Shown one piece after another: positions 54,657 through 63,914 of a stretch of DNA of 64,000 nucleotides. The DNA is taken from positions 1 to 64,000 of the forward strand of contig CADCGT010000005.1 of assembly GCA_902801125.1 (NCBI GenBank), given 5' to 3'. A model generated the notes under the pieces. The model saw only the letters and a program-made list of their open reading frames with translations. It was not told the origin of the DNA and made no database searches. Position 1 is the first letter of the stretch; each line of letters starts with the position of its first letter. This DNA comes from an uncultured Pseudomonadota bacterium (lineage in GTDB: Bacteria > Pseudomonadota > Alphaproteobacteria > Rs-D84). A program made the translations under genes and the position numbers.

Positions 54657-55799
54657 ATGATCGATACAGATACAATGTTATTGTATGCAAAAACAGCAGA
54701 AGAAACAAAAAAAGCACTGGACGCAGGTGCAGGTGTTAATTGTACCACATGGCCAGATGAAACACCCTTAATGCGCGCTAAAACCGCGGAACAAACGAAA
54801 TTATTGATTGCTGCTGGCGCAAGTGTTAATGCAAAGAATAAATATGGTCAAACAGCTTTGATGAAAGCAGAAACAGCAGAACAGACAAAATTATTGATTG
54901 CTGCCGGCGCAGATGTCAATGCAAGGGATGAACGTGGCAAAACACCTTTGATGTGTGCCGAAACAGCGGAACAAATGAAATTATTGATTGCCGCCGGTGC
55001 AGATGTTAATGCAGAAGATAAGGATGGTGATACAGCTTTGATATATGCCCAAGATATATATGCCAAACTAATAAGTCAAAGATTATCAGGTCAAAGGTTT
55101 TCGCCAATAGAGGAAGCAAGAATATTAAAAGAACAAACAAAATTATCAATAGAAAAAACAAAATTATTGATTGCCGCTGGTGCAAATGTTAATGCAAAGG
55201 GCGATAATGATAAAACAGCTTTGATGCAGGCTCCAACAGTAGAACTGACAAAATTATTAATCGATGCCGGGGCAGATGTAAATGCAAAGGATGTTCTGGG
55301 CGAAACGGCCTTGATGAAAGCAGTTACAGCAGAAGAAACAAAACTGCTTATTGCCGCCGGGGCAGATATTAATGTAAGAAGTAAATATTACCATTACACA
55401 GCTTTGATATGCGCCCACACAGTAGAACAAGCGAAGTTATTAATTGACGCAGGCGCGGATGTTGAAACAGGAGATTTCAAAACAGCCACAGACGTTTATG
55501 AACGACGCGGTCGACCTGATTATACACAAGCGGAAGCAGTTTGGAAATTAATTAAAAAACAAGAGGAAATAAAAGAAGAAAAGAAAAAAATACAACGTGA
55601 AAAAAATAATGAAACCAAACAGCGTTTAAAATCTAAACCACGTGATAAAAAAACGTCAGGTGTTGTTTTTGCTGATGCAATCGCAAAAATGAAACTTTCC
55701 GGTGAAATAAAGGGTGATGTTACACCGGACCGCGCAAAAAAAATTATAACAAAAATGATGCGCGACCGTGCATTAAGTGAACGAAACGCAAAAAAATAA
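54657..55799 (+). CDS. Ankyrin-like protein with 30-residue repeats
   Basis: A 380-residue protein without a signal peptide. Units such as AETAEQTKLLIAAGADVNAR recur at exactly 30-residue spacing (nucleotides 54801, 54891, 54981, then 55164, 55254, 55344). Classical ankyrin repeats are 33 residues. A 30-residue insertion separates units four and five. A Lys/Glu-rich basic tail (from about residue 295) includes a region rich in RDKKTSG and RAKKIITKMM. A protein-binding or effector role is inferred. The start follows AAAAGGAAT. Confidence 0.8.
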   Translation: MIDTDTMLLYAKTAEETKKALDAGAGVNCTTWPDETPLMRAKTAEQTKLLIAAGASVNAKNKYGQTALMKAETAEQTKLLIAAGADVNARDERGKTPLMCAETAEQMKLLIAAGADVNAEDKDGDTALIYAQDIYAKLISQRLSGQRFSPIEEARILKEQTKLSIEKTKLLIAAGANVNAKGDNDKTALMQAPTVELTKLLIDAGADVNAKDVLGETALMKAVTAEETKLLIAAGADINVRSKYYHYTALICAHTVEQAKLLIDAGADVETGDFKTATDVYERRGRPDYTQAEAVWKLIKKQEEIKEEKKKIQREKNNETKQRLKSKPRDKKTSGVVFADAIAKMKLSGEIKGDVTPDRAKKIITKMMRDRALSERNAKK

Positions 55800-55822
55800 T
55801 TTCAGCATGATTTATAACAAAT

Positions 55823-55850
55823 ACCGTCACGATTGTGGCGGTTTTTGTTT
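55823..55850 (+). terminator. Terminator of the ankyrin gene
   Basis: ACCGTCAC-GATT-GTGGCGGT with a G.T pair and a trailing T run. Confidence 0.75.
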
Positions 55851-55976
55851 AATAAGTTTTCAGAAAACCGGCACGTTTACAAAAATTGGGCGAGTAGCCA
55901 TATAATCACCAATATGTCACTTGAAATTCATTTTCTATTTGGTATTATCTAATAAAAATAACCAAGGATAAAACAG

Positions 55977-58376
55977 ATGAAAATAGAATTGGGTAAAAAT
56001 ATAGCCACACGCGACATAGAAACGCGGATTCAAAAATTTTGGGATGAAAATAATTTTTGGGATAACGATGTAAATTCCACCAAGAAATCATTCTGTGTTA
56101 TGATGCCCCCGCCGAATGTCACGGGAAACCTGCATATGGGACATGCGTTGGATAATGTTTTGACCGATATTATTTGTCGGTATAAACGTATGTCCGGGTT
56201 TGATGTGCTGTGGCAACCGGGAACAGACCATGCGTCAATCGCGACCCAGTTATTGGTTGAACGTGACCTGTCAAAGCGCGGTATAAATCCGCATGCGTTG
56301 TCATTAGATGAAAAATTGGATGCCGCGTGGAAATGGAAAAATGACAAAGGCGGCCAGATTTTGAACCAATTGCACGTTTTGGGTGTGACACCGGTTTGGC
56401 ATCGTGAACGGTTTACAATGGACGAAGGATTGTCGCGTGCGGTGACGAAACTGTTTGTAAAAATGTATAACGAAGGTTTAATTTATCGTGAGAAACGCCT
56501 TGTGAATTGGTGTCCGCGTCAACAAACATCTGTGTCGGATTTAGAGGTTGAAACCCGCGAAGAACACGGTAAATTTTACTATTTCAATTATCCGTTGGTT
56601 GGTGGTGGATTTGTTGAAATTGCAACAACGCGACCCGAAACATTGTTTGGCGATGCGGCAATTGCGATTCACCCCGAAAACAAAAAATTAAACCACTTGA
56701 TTGGCAAAAAGGCAATCATACCGTTGACCAATATTGAAATTCCAATTGTGGGCGATATTCACGCCGACCCAGAAAAGGGAACGGGCGCGGTAAAAATCAC
56801 ACCGGCACATGACTTTGATGATTACGAGGTTGGCATGCGCCATAACCTGGCTATGACATGTATATTGACGCCGGATGCAAAATTGATAAGCGCATCGCCG
56901 GTACCAGAAAAATATTGGGGAATGGACCGGTATGATGCACGCAAGGCAATTGTTGCGGATATTGAATCTGCAGGTCTTATGACAAAGATAGAAGACCGCA
57001 CGATTCCAACGCCATATTCTGAACGTGGGGGCGTGCCGGTTGAACCGATGTTGACCATGCAGTGGTTTGTTGACGCCGAAAAATTGGCAAAGCCGGTGGT
57101 TGAGAAAATTGAATCCGGCGCGGTGAATTTTTTACCTGAACATCGCTATAACCTGTTTATGGCATGGATGAAGAACATTCGGCCATGGACAATTTCACGG
57201 CAATTGTGGTGGGGACATCATATTCCGGCCTGGTATGATTCGGACGGAAATGTTTATGTCGCCGAAACCGAACAAGACGCAATTAAACAATCCGGCGGAA
57301 AAACACTTACCCGCGACCCAGATGTATTAGATACATGGTTTTCATCGGGGCTGTGGCCATTTTCGACATTGGGTTGGCCGGATGAAACGCCGGAATTAAA
57401 GCGTTATTATCCAACCGATTTATTATACACCGGGGCCGATATTATATTCTTTTGGGTTGCGCGTATGATGATGATGGGATTGTATGTGATGGGCGATATT
57501 CCAATCAAAACCGTGAATTTCCACGGGCTGGTCCGCGATGCGCGTGGGCAAAAGATGTCCAAGACCAAGGGAAACGGCACAGACCCAATGGACCCGATTG
57601 AAAAATTTGGTGCCGACGCATTGCGTTATTGGATTGCAACCGCACCAATTGGCACAGATTTGCGTTACAGTGATGACGAAGTTAAACGCGGTTCTAAATT
57701 ACTTACGAAACTTTGGAATGTTGCAAAATTCGTCCTTGGTAATTTGGAAGATTTTGAACCAACGGGCGATGCGCCGGCGGTGGCGACCCGGCCAATTGAA
57801 GACCGTTGGATTTTGTCTGAATTGAACAAAGCGGTTGCCGAAACGCGCAAACATTTGGACAGGTATGATAACTATAATGCGCGTGCGGCGATTGACACAT
57901 TTTTCTGGGATGTGCTGTGTGACCAGTATATTGAATTTATCAAAGACCGTTTTTGGTCGCCGGAAAAATATGGCTTGGAATCAAAACGCGCGGCACAATG
58001 GACACTGTGGACGGTGTTGCGCAATATAATCGGTCTGTATGCGCCATTTATTCCGTTCCTTACCGAAGAATTGTGGCAACGGATATACCAACCCTATGAG
58101 GGTGGCAAAACACTGCACTTGACCGATTATCCGGCCGTCCGTGAAGAATATAATACGGATGTTGCCGATATGAAATATGCGATTGACACGGTGCACGATG
58201 TTCGCGGCCTTCGCACAGAACGCAAGGTTGGTAATGGTGCAAAACTTGAAACATTGACCGTGAAGCGCGATGTTCCGGCGTCGCTTTATGAATTGATTAA
58301 ATCTGCGGCGCGTGCGAATAACATTGTTGTGGGCGATTCGGTGGACTTTGTTGTCGCACCACAAGAGGCGAAATAA
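55977..58376 (+). CDS. valS: Valyl-tRNA synthetase (short C-terminus)
   Basis: The 799-residue class I enzyme charges tRNA-Val. The HIGH-type motif is HMGH near residue 54, and the KMSKTKGN signature lies near residue 527. The editing (CP1) domain holds TTRPETLFGD and the GTGAVKITPAHDFDDYEVG motif. The anticodon-binding domain is present (DRWILSELNKAV). The protein ends soon after IVVGDSVDFVV; the C-terminal coiled-coil arm found in most bacterial ValRS is absent. The thioesterase gene starts one base past the stop. Confidence 0.95.
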   Translation: MKIELGKNIATRDIETRIQKFWDENNFWDNDVNSTKKSFCVMMPPPNVTGNLHMGHALDNVLTDIICRYKRMSGFDVLWQPGTDHASIATQLLVERDLSKRGINPHALSLDEKLDAAWKWKNDKGGQILNQLHVLGVTPVWHRERFTMDEGLSRAVTKLFVKMYNEGLIYREKRLVNWCPRQQTSVSDLEVETREEHGKFYYFNYPLVGGGFVEIATTRPETLFGDAAIAIHPENKKLNHLIGKKAIIPLTNIEIPIVGDIHADPEKGTGAVKITPAHDFDDYEVGMRHNLAMTCILTPDAKLISASPVPEKYWGMDRYDARKAIVADIESAGLMTKIEDRTIPTPYSERGGVPVEPMLTMQWFVDAEKLAKPVVEKIESGAVNFLPEHRYNLFMAWMKNIRPWTISRQLWWGHHIPAWYDSDGNVYVAETEQDAIKQSGGKTLTRDPDVLDTWFSSGLWPFSTLGWPDETPELKRYYPTDLLYTGADIIFFWVARMMMMGLYVMGDIPIKTVNFHGLVRDARGQKMSKTKGNGTDPMDPIEKFGADALRYWIATAPIGTDLRYSDDEVKRGSKLLTKLWNVAKFVLGNLEDFEPTGDAPAVATRPIEDRWILSELNKAVAETRKHLDRYDNYNARAAIDTFFWDVLCDQYIEFIKDRFWSPEKYGLESKRAAQWTLWTVLRNIIGLYAPFIPFLTEELWQRIYQPYEGGKTLHLTDYPAVREEYNTDVADMKYAIDTVHDVRGLRTERKVGNGAKLETLTVKRDVPASLYELIKSAARANNIVVGDSVDFVVAPQEAK

Positions 58377-58377
58377 A

Positions 58378-59127
58378 ATGAGCAATGCAAAATTGGTTGT
58401 TAAACGCGAATTGCAAACCTATCAATGCGACAGGTATGGCAATATGCGGCCCGGAATCCTTATGAACGAACTCCAGGGTATGGGTGACGCGCATGCAGAA
58501 AACCTTGGGTGTGGGCGGACATTTATTCATGAAAACAATATCGCGTGGGTTGTGACGCATTACCTGGTTGACATTGTGGAAATGCCGCGCAACGGCGAAA
58601 TGTTAGAATATTCGTCATGGCCCGCGGTCCAGGATAACCTGCGTGCGACACGTGATTTTGAAATTCGCGGGGCCGATGGCCGATTACTGGTTCGGGCAAC
58701 ATCACAATGGATTTTAATAGACCTGGGGCGGCGGCGGCCGTTGCGCCTGAACGAATGGTTAAAGATGGATTGGCCGACACCAATGCGCGCATACGACCGA
58801 AAATTTGAAAAGTTCGCGGATTTCGAAGCGGAAAAAACGCATGTATTCAAATGCCGATTCGATGATATAGATGAAAATCAACATATAAATAACGCGGTCT
58901 ATGCCGTGTGGGCAACGGAAAGTGCGGGGTACGAATATCGCAATACGCACAAATTGCGTGGCATAGAATTAAACTATAAACACGAAATCGAACCAACAAT
59001 GCCAGAGGTTTATATAGATGTTAAAATCGACGGCACAACAACATATCACCGTATTCGCACCAAAGGCGCGGACGGCACAGACACCGAAAATGCCCAGGTT
59101 GTATGTTTTTGGGAACCGCGTGATTAA
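58378..59127 (+). CDS. Acyl-ACP thioesterase-like protein
   Basis: A 249-residue double-hotdog protein. Motifs LQTYQCDRYGNMRPGILMNELQGMG, NIAWVVTHYLVDI and the second hotdog with DDIDENQHINNAVYAVWA fit the acyl-ACP thioesterase (Fat) family, including the Asn-x-His pair of the active site. These enzymes release free fatty acids from acyl-ACP. A terminator follows. It is coupled to valS by a one-base gap, with an AGAGGCG site. Confidence 0.85.
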   Translation: MSNAKLVVKRELQTYQCDRYGNMRPGILMNELQGMGDAHAENLGCGRTFIHENNIAWVVTHYLVDIVEMPRNGEMLEYSSWPAVQDNLRATRDFEIRGADGRLLVRATSQWILIDLGRRRPLRLNEWLKMDWPTPMRAYDRKFEKFADFEAEKTHVFKCRFDDIDENQHINNAVYAVWATESAGYEYRNTHKLRGIELNYKHEIEPTMPEVYIDVKIDGTTTYHRIRTKGADGTDTENAQVVCFWEPRD

Positions 59128-59147
59128 ATATAATTATGTAAATAAAA

Positions 59148-59176
59148 ATGCCGGATTTTTTCCGGCATTAAATTTT
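59148..59176. terminator. Bidirectional terminator
   Basis: ATGCCGGA-TTTTTT-TCCGGCAT with A and T runs between convergent genes. Confidence 0.88.
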
Positions 59177-59187
59177 TTTGATTTGTT

Positions 59188-60177
59188 TTATTGAACCCAA
59201 ACTTCGGCAAATGCGGTCGGCGTATTCGTACTTGGTGCGCCCGCCGCCACCGGCACAGTCACGTATGCCGCAGAAACATTTGCATTTGCATCGTTACCTG
59301 TATAGGTCAAAACCTTACCATTTGCAACACCCGACTCCGGTTTTGTTTGTTTGTCATTTAACGCAGTTGTTGTTGCGGCGTTGGTCAATGCGTGCGTAGT
59401 ATCCGTTGTACTTTGTGTGCCGGTCAATATATTGCTTGCTGCGGTTGCCGATTGTGAATTGACATAAGCTTTTACGGCACCAGCGGTTGGTAATTTTGCG
59501 AAATCTGCTTCGCCAGAATCGGCATTTGCCAATGTTCCGTCCGTTGTTGCATTAACATCAATTTTTGCATTGTTCGCATTTGAACCCTGGCCAACAGTGG
59601 TGTATGTCCCGTTTTCCAATGTTTTCCATGAACCCGATGCGCCACCGAGTTGATAATTCGCGGTAGATACGGCCTGTTTCCCGGATATGTCAACACTAAC
59701 ATCGCCCAATTCCAAATTACCAGAAGAGTTTACAACCAACGCCTTGCCAACATTTGCGTTGTTTGTCCCTGTTCCCTGATTCTTGGCAACCGCGTATTCT
59801 TTGACCGCGGCCGCCGATGGATACATAACCTGGTCCTGGCCCGCTGCACTTCCCGCGGCCAGGTCACCAATCTTTTGGCCAGTTGTTGCGGTTCCATTTA
59901 ATTTATTGGATTTATCTTCTTTGCCCGATACATCAGCGCCAACCGTATTGCTTGCCGCGGTGGTGACAATACCATCATTTCCAACAACCAAAACCTTGCC
60001 AGCATTTGTCGATCCCTGGTCTCTATTAAGCTTCTTTCCAACCTCCATATCGACATACGTCTGACTTGTCACGACGGTATTTGCAAACGCCACAGACGGC
60101 ACCGCCATAAGCAGTGAAAGCATGGAAATTTTCCCCAATTTCTGCAGATAATTCATGGCCTCCCACTTCCTTACCAT
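59188..60177 (-). CDS. Secreted stalk-like repeat protein
   Basis: A 329-residue protein with a signal peptide (extended N-region; cut after AFA near residue 32) and the mature start NTVVTSQTYVDMEVGKK. The rest is low in aromatic residues and rich in Gly, Ala, Thr and Asn. Repeats such as NAGKVLVVGNDGIV, NVGKALVVNSSGNL and VANGKVLTYTGNDAN recur, along with VSGKEDK/ISGKQAV. This resembles fibre stalks. No membrane anchor or catalytic domain is visible. Start at 60177 follows AAAGGA with good spacing; an inner ATG at 60156 is possible. Confidence 0.7.
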   Translation of the reverse strand: MVRKWEAMNYLQKLGKISMLSLLMAVPSVAFANTVVTSQTYVDMEVGKKLNRDQGSTNAGKVLVVGNDGIVTTAASNTVGADVSGKEDKSNKLNGTATTGQKIGDLAAGSAAGQDQVMYPSAAAVKEYAVAKNQGTGTNNANVGKALVVNSSGNLELGDVSVDISGKQAVSTANYQLGGASGSWKTLENGTYTTVGQGSNANNAKIDVNATTDGTLANADSGEADFAKLPTAGAVKAYVNSQSATAASNILTGTQSTTDTTHALTNAATTTALNDKQTKPESGVANGKVLTYTGNDANANVSAAYVTVPVAAGAPSTNTPTAFAEVWVQ

Positions 60178-60477
60178 ATCAAAATCCTTTACCTTCTTGG
60201 TTCCATTCTATCATTTTACGATGACCTTGTAAATAACAAAATCACACAAAACTAAATTTTTTACATATATTTCGTGCGCCAACCAAGAATACCAAAAATC
60301 GGCGCACAAAATAACATGTAAAGTTTGTTTGTTGTGTTGTTATGCGACAATCATACCATAAAAACGAAACTTTTCCAAACACAAAAAACAAAATATTTGA
60401 AAAAAATCTTTTTTTATTTGCAATGTAAGAAAATTTTTTTAAAAATATGCGCGCAAATAAACAACAAAGGAGAAGCC
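60178..60477. other. Intergenic region between divergent genes
   Basis: About 300 AT-rich bases separate the stalk-like gene and ppdK. It must hold two divergent promoters. No strong consensus -10/-35 pair or structured element was picked out with confidence. Confidence 0.4.
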
Positions 60478-63135
60478 ATGAGCAATAAATGGGTATATAC
60501 TTTCGGTGATGGACACGCCGAAGGCCGTGCAGATATGCGCAACCTGTTGGGCGGCAAAGGCGCGAATTTGGCCGAGATGAATTTGGTCGGTTTGCCTGTG
60601 CCGGCGGGATTTACCGTCACGACCGAGGTTTGTACATATTATTACGAAAATAATCAAACATATCCGACCGATTTAATGGACCAGGTTCGGGCCGGCATCA
60701 ACCATATTGAACGGATTATGGGCAAGAAATTTGCCGATATGGAAAATCCTTTGTTGGTGTCTGTGCGTTCGGGCGCGCGCGTTTCTATGCCGGGCATGAT
60801 GGATACAGTTTTGAATTTGGGTTTGAATGACGAAACCGTCAAAGCCTTGGCGCGTCATTCGGGCAACGAACGATTCGCGTATGATTCGTATCGTCGCTTT
60901 ATTATGATGTTTTCTGATGTTGTGTTGGGTGCGGATATTGACCTGTTTGAACACACATTGGAAAAAATGAAAGAATCCAAGGGATACAAGGTTGATACTG
61001 AATTGACCGCCGACGATTTGAAAGAATTGGTTGAACAATTCAAAGAAATCGGTGTTAAAATTGGTAAAGTTTTCCCGCAAGACCCCTGGGAACAATTAAA
61101 ATTGGGTATCGGTGCCGTTTTCGGTTCGTGGATGAGCAAAAAGGCCATCACATATCGCAAATTGAATAACATTCCGGGCGATTGGGGAACCGCGGTGAAT
61201 GTCCAGGCAATGGTCTTTGGAAATTCGGGCGACGATTCGGCAACGGGTGTATGTTTCTCGCGCGATCCGGCAACCGGTGAAAATAAATACTATGGCGAAT
61301 ATTTGATAAACGCCCAGGGCGAAGATGTTGTCGCGGGTATTCGCACCCCACAACCAATGAGCAAGGATGATTCCGGACGCGTGTCGTTGGAAGAAGCCAT
61401 GCCGGCGGTCTATAAAGAACTTTGCGATGTTCGTGAAAAATTGGAAAAACATTACAAAGACATGCAAGATATGGAATTCACAATCGAACATGGAAAACTT
61501 TGGATGTTGCAATGCCGTAATGGTAAACGCACGGCGGCGGCGGCGGTTCGCATGGCGGTTGAAATGGTTGGCGAAGGTTTGCTTACCAAAGAAGAGGCGA
61601 TTTTGCGTGTTGGTGCCGACCAATTAAATCACTTGTTGCATCCTATGTTGGACCCCAAGGCCGAAAAGAAAGTTATTGCGACGGGTCTGCCGGCCTCCCC
61701 TGGTGCCGCGGTGGGAATGGCGGTATTCAATGCCGAAGACGCGGAAAAATGGGCGGCCGAAGGCAAGAAAGTTATGCTTATCCGTGTTGAAACATCGCCC
61801 GAAGATATTGCCGGTATGAACGCGGCCCAGGGTGTTATCACGGCACGTGGTGGTATGACATCACACGCGGCGGTGGTTGCGCGTGGTATGGGAACACCGT
61901 GTGTGTCGGGTTCTGCGGACATCAAAATCGATTATGAAACCAAGACAATGAAAACAACATCTGGCGCGGTTATCCACGAAGGTGATTGGGTTTCCATCGA
62001 TGGTGCGCGTGGCGAGATTATTGAAGGTGCGGTTCCGACGGTGTCTGTGGAATTGACGGGTAATTTTGGCACACTTATGCAATGGGTTGATGAAATCAAA
62101 ACTTTGACGGTCAAGGCAAATGCCGAAACACCAAAAGACGCCAAACAGGCGCGCGATTTTGGTGCCGAAGGTATTGGTTTGGCGCGAACCGAACATATGT
62201 TCTTTGACCCGGCGCGAATCCAAGATATGCGTGAAATGATTTTGGCCAATGACGAGGCCGGTCGCCGCGCGGCATTGGCGAAATTGTTGCCGTATCAAAA
62301 GGCAGACTTTATAGAATTGTTCAAAATTATGGACGACCTGCCGGTCACAATCCGTTTGATTGACCCGCCATTACATGAATTCTTGCCACATACAGACGCG
62401 GAAATGGCGGAATTGGCGGCGCACATTGGCAAAACGGTTGAATTTGTTAAATCGCGTGCTGATGCACTGCACGAACAAAACCCGATGTTGGGTCATCGTG
62501 GATGCCGTTTGGCAATTACATATCCGGAAATCTGTGAAATGCAGACCCGCGCGATTTTGTCGGCGGCATTGGAATGCAAGAAATCAGGCGTTTCGGTTCA
62601 TCCAGAAATCGAAGTCCCATTGGTTGGTTCCAAGAAAGAAGTTGACATTGTTAAATCGGTTATTGATGCGACCGCGTCGGCACTTTTTGCCGAAGTTGGC
62701 GAATCGATTGAATATACGGTTGGTTCAATGATTGAATTGCCGCGTGCGGCGGTTTTGGCGAATGAAATCGCGGAAAGTTGCGAATTCTTTGAATTTGGAA
62801 CAAACGATTTGACACAAACCACATTGGGAATGTCGCGTGATGATACCGGTAAAATCTTGGATGAATACCGTGCGCGCGGCGTCTATGTTGCGGACCCGTT
62901 CGCATCGGTTGACCAATTGGGTGTTGGGTTGTTGATTAAAGACGCGGTCCAGAAAGCGCGTGCAACCAAGGGCGACAAGATTCACCTTGGCGTATGTGGC
63001 GAACACGGTGGCGACCCAGAATCAATTGAATTCTTCCACAAATGCGGATTTAATTCGGTGTCGTGCAGTCCGTTCCGCGTGCCAATCGCACGCCTTGCGG
63101 CGGCCCAGGCGGCGGTTAAATTCCCGCGTAATTAA
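60478..63135 (+). CDS. ppdK: Pyruvate, phosphate dikinase
   Basis: The 885-residue enzyme interconverts pyruvate, ATP and phosphate with PEP, AMP and pyrophosphate. The N-terminal ATP-grasp part has FGDGHAEGRADMRNLLGGKGANL and VSVRSGARVSMPGMMDTVLNLG. The phosphohistidine motif GGMTSHAAVVARGMGTPCVSG is near residue 459. The C-terminal PEP-binding barrel includes GHRGCRL and VCGEHGGDP with the catalytic Cys near residue 839. Length is typical. It suggests flexible or pyrophosphate-linked glycolysis, as in many anaerobes. An AAAGGAGA site precedes the start. Confidence 0.97.
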   Translation: MSNKWVYTFGDGHAEGRADMRNLLGGKGANLAEMNLVGLPVPAGFTVTTEVCTYYYENNQTYPTDLMDQVRAGINHIERIMGKKFADMENPLLVSVRSGARVSMPGMMDTVLNLGLNDETVKALARHSGNERFAYDSYRRFIMMFSDVVLGADIDLFEHTLEKMKESKGYKVDTELTADDLKELVEQFKEIGVKIGKVFPQDPWEQLKLGIGAVFGSWMSKKAITYRKLNNIPGDWGTAVNVQAMVFGNSGDDSATGVCFSRDPATGENKYYGEYLINAQGEDVVAGIRTPQPMSKDDSGRVSLEEAMPAVYKELCDVREKLEKHYKDMQDMEFTIEHGKLWMLQCRNGKRTAAAAVRMAVEMVGEGLLTKEEAILRVGADQLNHLLHPMLDPKAEKKVIATGLPASPGAAVGMAVFNAEDAEKWAAEGKKVMLIRVETSPEDIAGMNAAQGVITARGGMTSHAAVVARGMGTPCVSGSADIKIDYETKTMKTTSGAVIHEGDWVSIDGARGEIIEGAVPTVSVELTGNFGTLMQWVDEIKTLTVKANAETPKDAKQARDFGAEGIGLARTEHMFFDPARIQDMREMILANDEAGRRAALAKLLPYQKADFIELFKIMDDLPVTIRLIDPPLHEFLPHTDAEMAELAAHIGKTVEFVKSRADALHEQNPMLGHRGCRLAITYPEICEMQTRAILSAALECKKSGVSVHPEIEVPLVGSKKEVDIVKSVIDATASALFAEVGESIEYTVGSMIELPRAAVLANEIAESCEFFEFGTNDLTQTTLGMSRDDTGKILDEYRARGVYVADPFASVDQLGVGLLIKDAVQKARATKGDKIHLGVCGEHGGDPESIEFFHKCGFNSVSCSPFRVPIARLAAAQAAVKFPRN

Positions 63136-63139
63136 AAAC

Positions 63140-63163
63140 AAAATGCCCTTCGGGGCATTTTTT
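63140..63163 (+). terminator. ppdK terminator
   Basis: AAAATGCCC-TTC-GGGGCATTTT just after the stop, immediately followed by repeat units. Confidence 0.9.
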
Positions 63164-63164
63164 A

Positions 63165-63262
63165 GTGGCCTGTGTAAGTGGGCGGTGGTTAGTAGATTCT
63201 GGAATAATTTCATAATTACGAACTAATTCCAGAGACTACTAACCACTAACACCAACCACTAA
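63165..63262. repeat. Heptamer repeat with CTGGAAT palindrome
   Basis: GGTTAGTAG with CTACTAACC (outer, nine bases) and CTGGAAT with ATTCCAG (inner) form a nested palindrome around an AT-rich loop, flanked by further CTAACCA units. Same design as 37995-38107. Confidence 0.75.
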
Positions 63263-63810
63263 AAACTGTATCCCACCGCAAGGCCGGTAAAATTAAATCC
63301 GCGATTTGTTTCGGTTAAATCGCCATTTGAAAAATGCAGTGTGAAAAATTCAACCCGTAAATCATCGGTTATATTTTTGCCAATGAAAAATTTTTCCCCG
63401 AATACCAATCGGCTTGATACCCATCGGTCATGATTGTCGCGATAATACGGCCCAAGACCCGCGCCAACATACCAACCATTCCAATCTAGAAACGCAATAT
63501 CCCACGACAGACCCACCCCAAAGAAAGACAATCCTTTCGCCGAATGATATGCGATATTTTGAATCACGGTTGCATTCATACGCGCCGGAATTTTGAAAAT
63601 ACTCATTGGTTGCGAATATGTCACGCCAATCGTCGTCATGGGTGAAAATTCCCACTCGATTGGGTCAACCAGTTTTAACAGTGACCCCGCCCCGGTTCCC
63701 GGGCCGGCAAATATTGCGATGGAATTTTCATGACCGTTCCCGAACATCGGGTTTGCGGACACTGTGCATGTGGCCAAGATTGCCGTCAAAGAAACAAAAA
63801 TCTTTTTCAT
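63259..63810 (-). CDS. PagL-like lipid A deacylase (acyloxyacyl hydrolase family)
   Basis: A 183-residue outer-membrane protein with a signal peptide (cut after VSA near residue 19). Alternating strands, the C-terminal Phe (GLAVGYSF) and the HFSNGDLTETNRGFNF segment match the PagL family, where His-Ser with a nearby Glu forms the active site (VEFFTLHFSNG). PagL removes a 3-O-acyl chain from lipid A and changes immune recognition. The start at 63810 fits the signal peptide; a longer frame upstream does not. Specificity is inferred from family membership. Confidence 0.75.
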   Translation of the reverse strand: MKKIFVSLTAILATCTVSANPMFGNGHENSIAIFAGPGTGAGSLLKLVDPIEWEFSPMTTIGVTYSQPMSIFKIPARMNATVIQNIAYHSAKGLSFFGVGLSWDIAFLDWNGWYVGAGLGPYYRDNHDRWVSSRLVFGEKFFIGKNITDDLRVEFFTLHFSNGDLTETNRGFNFTGLAVGYSF

Positions 63811-63914
63811 AAACACGACTATATAACTTTTACCAGATTGACGCAATAAAATGTTGACGGGTCAATTATAAAAATCTATTATTCAAATACACAAAACAAA
63901 AAAAAGGAGAACAC

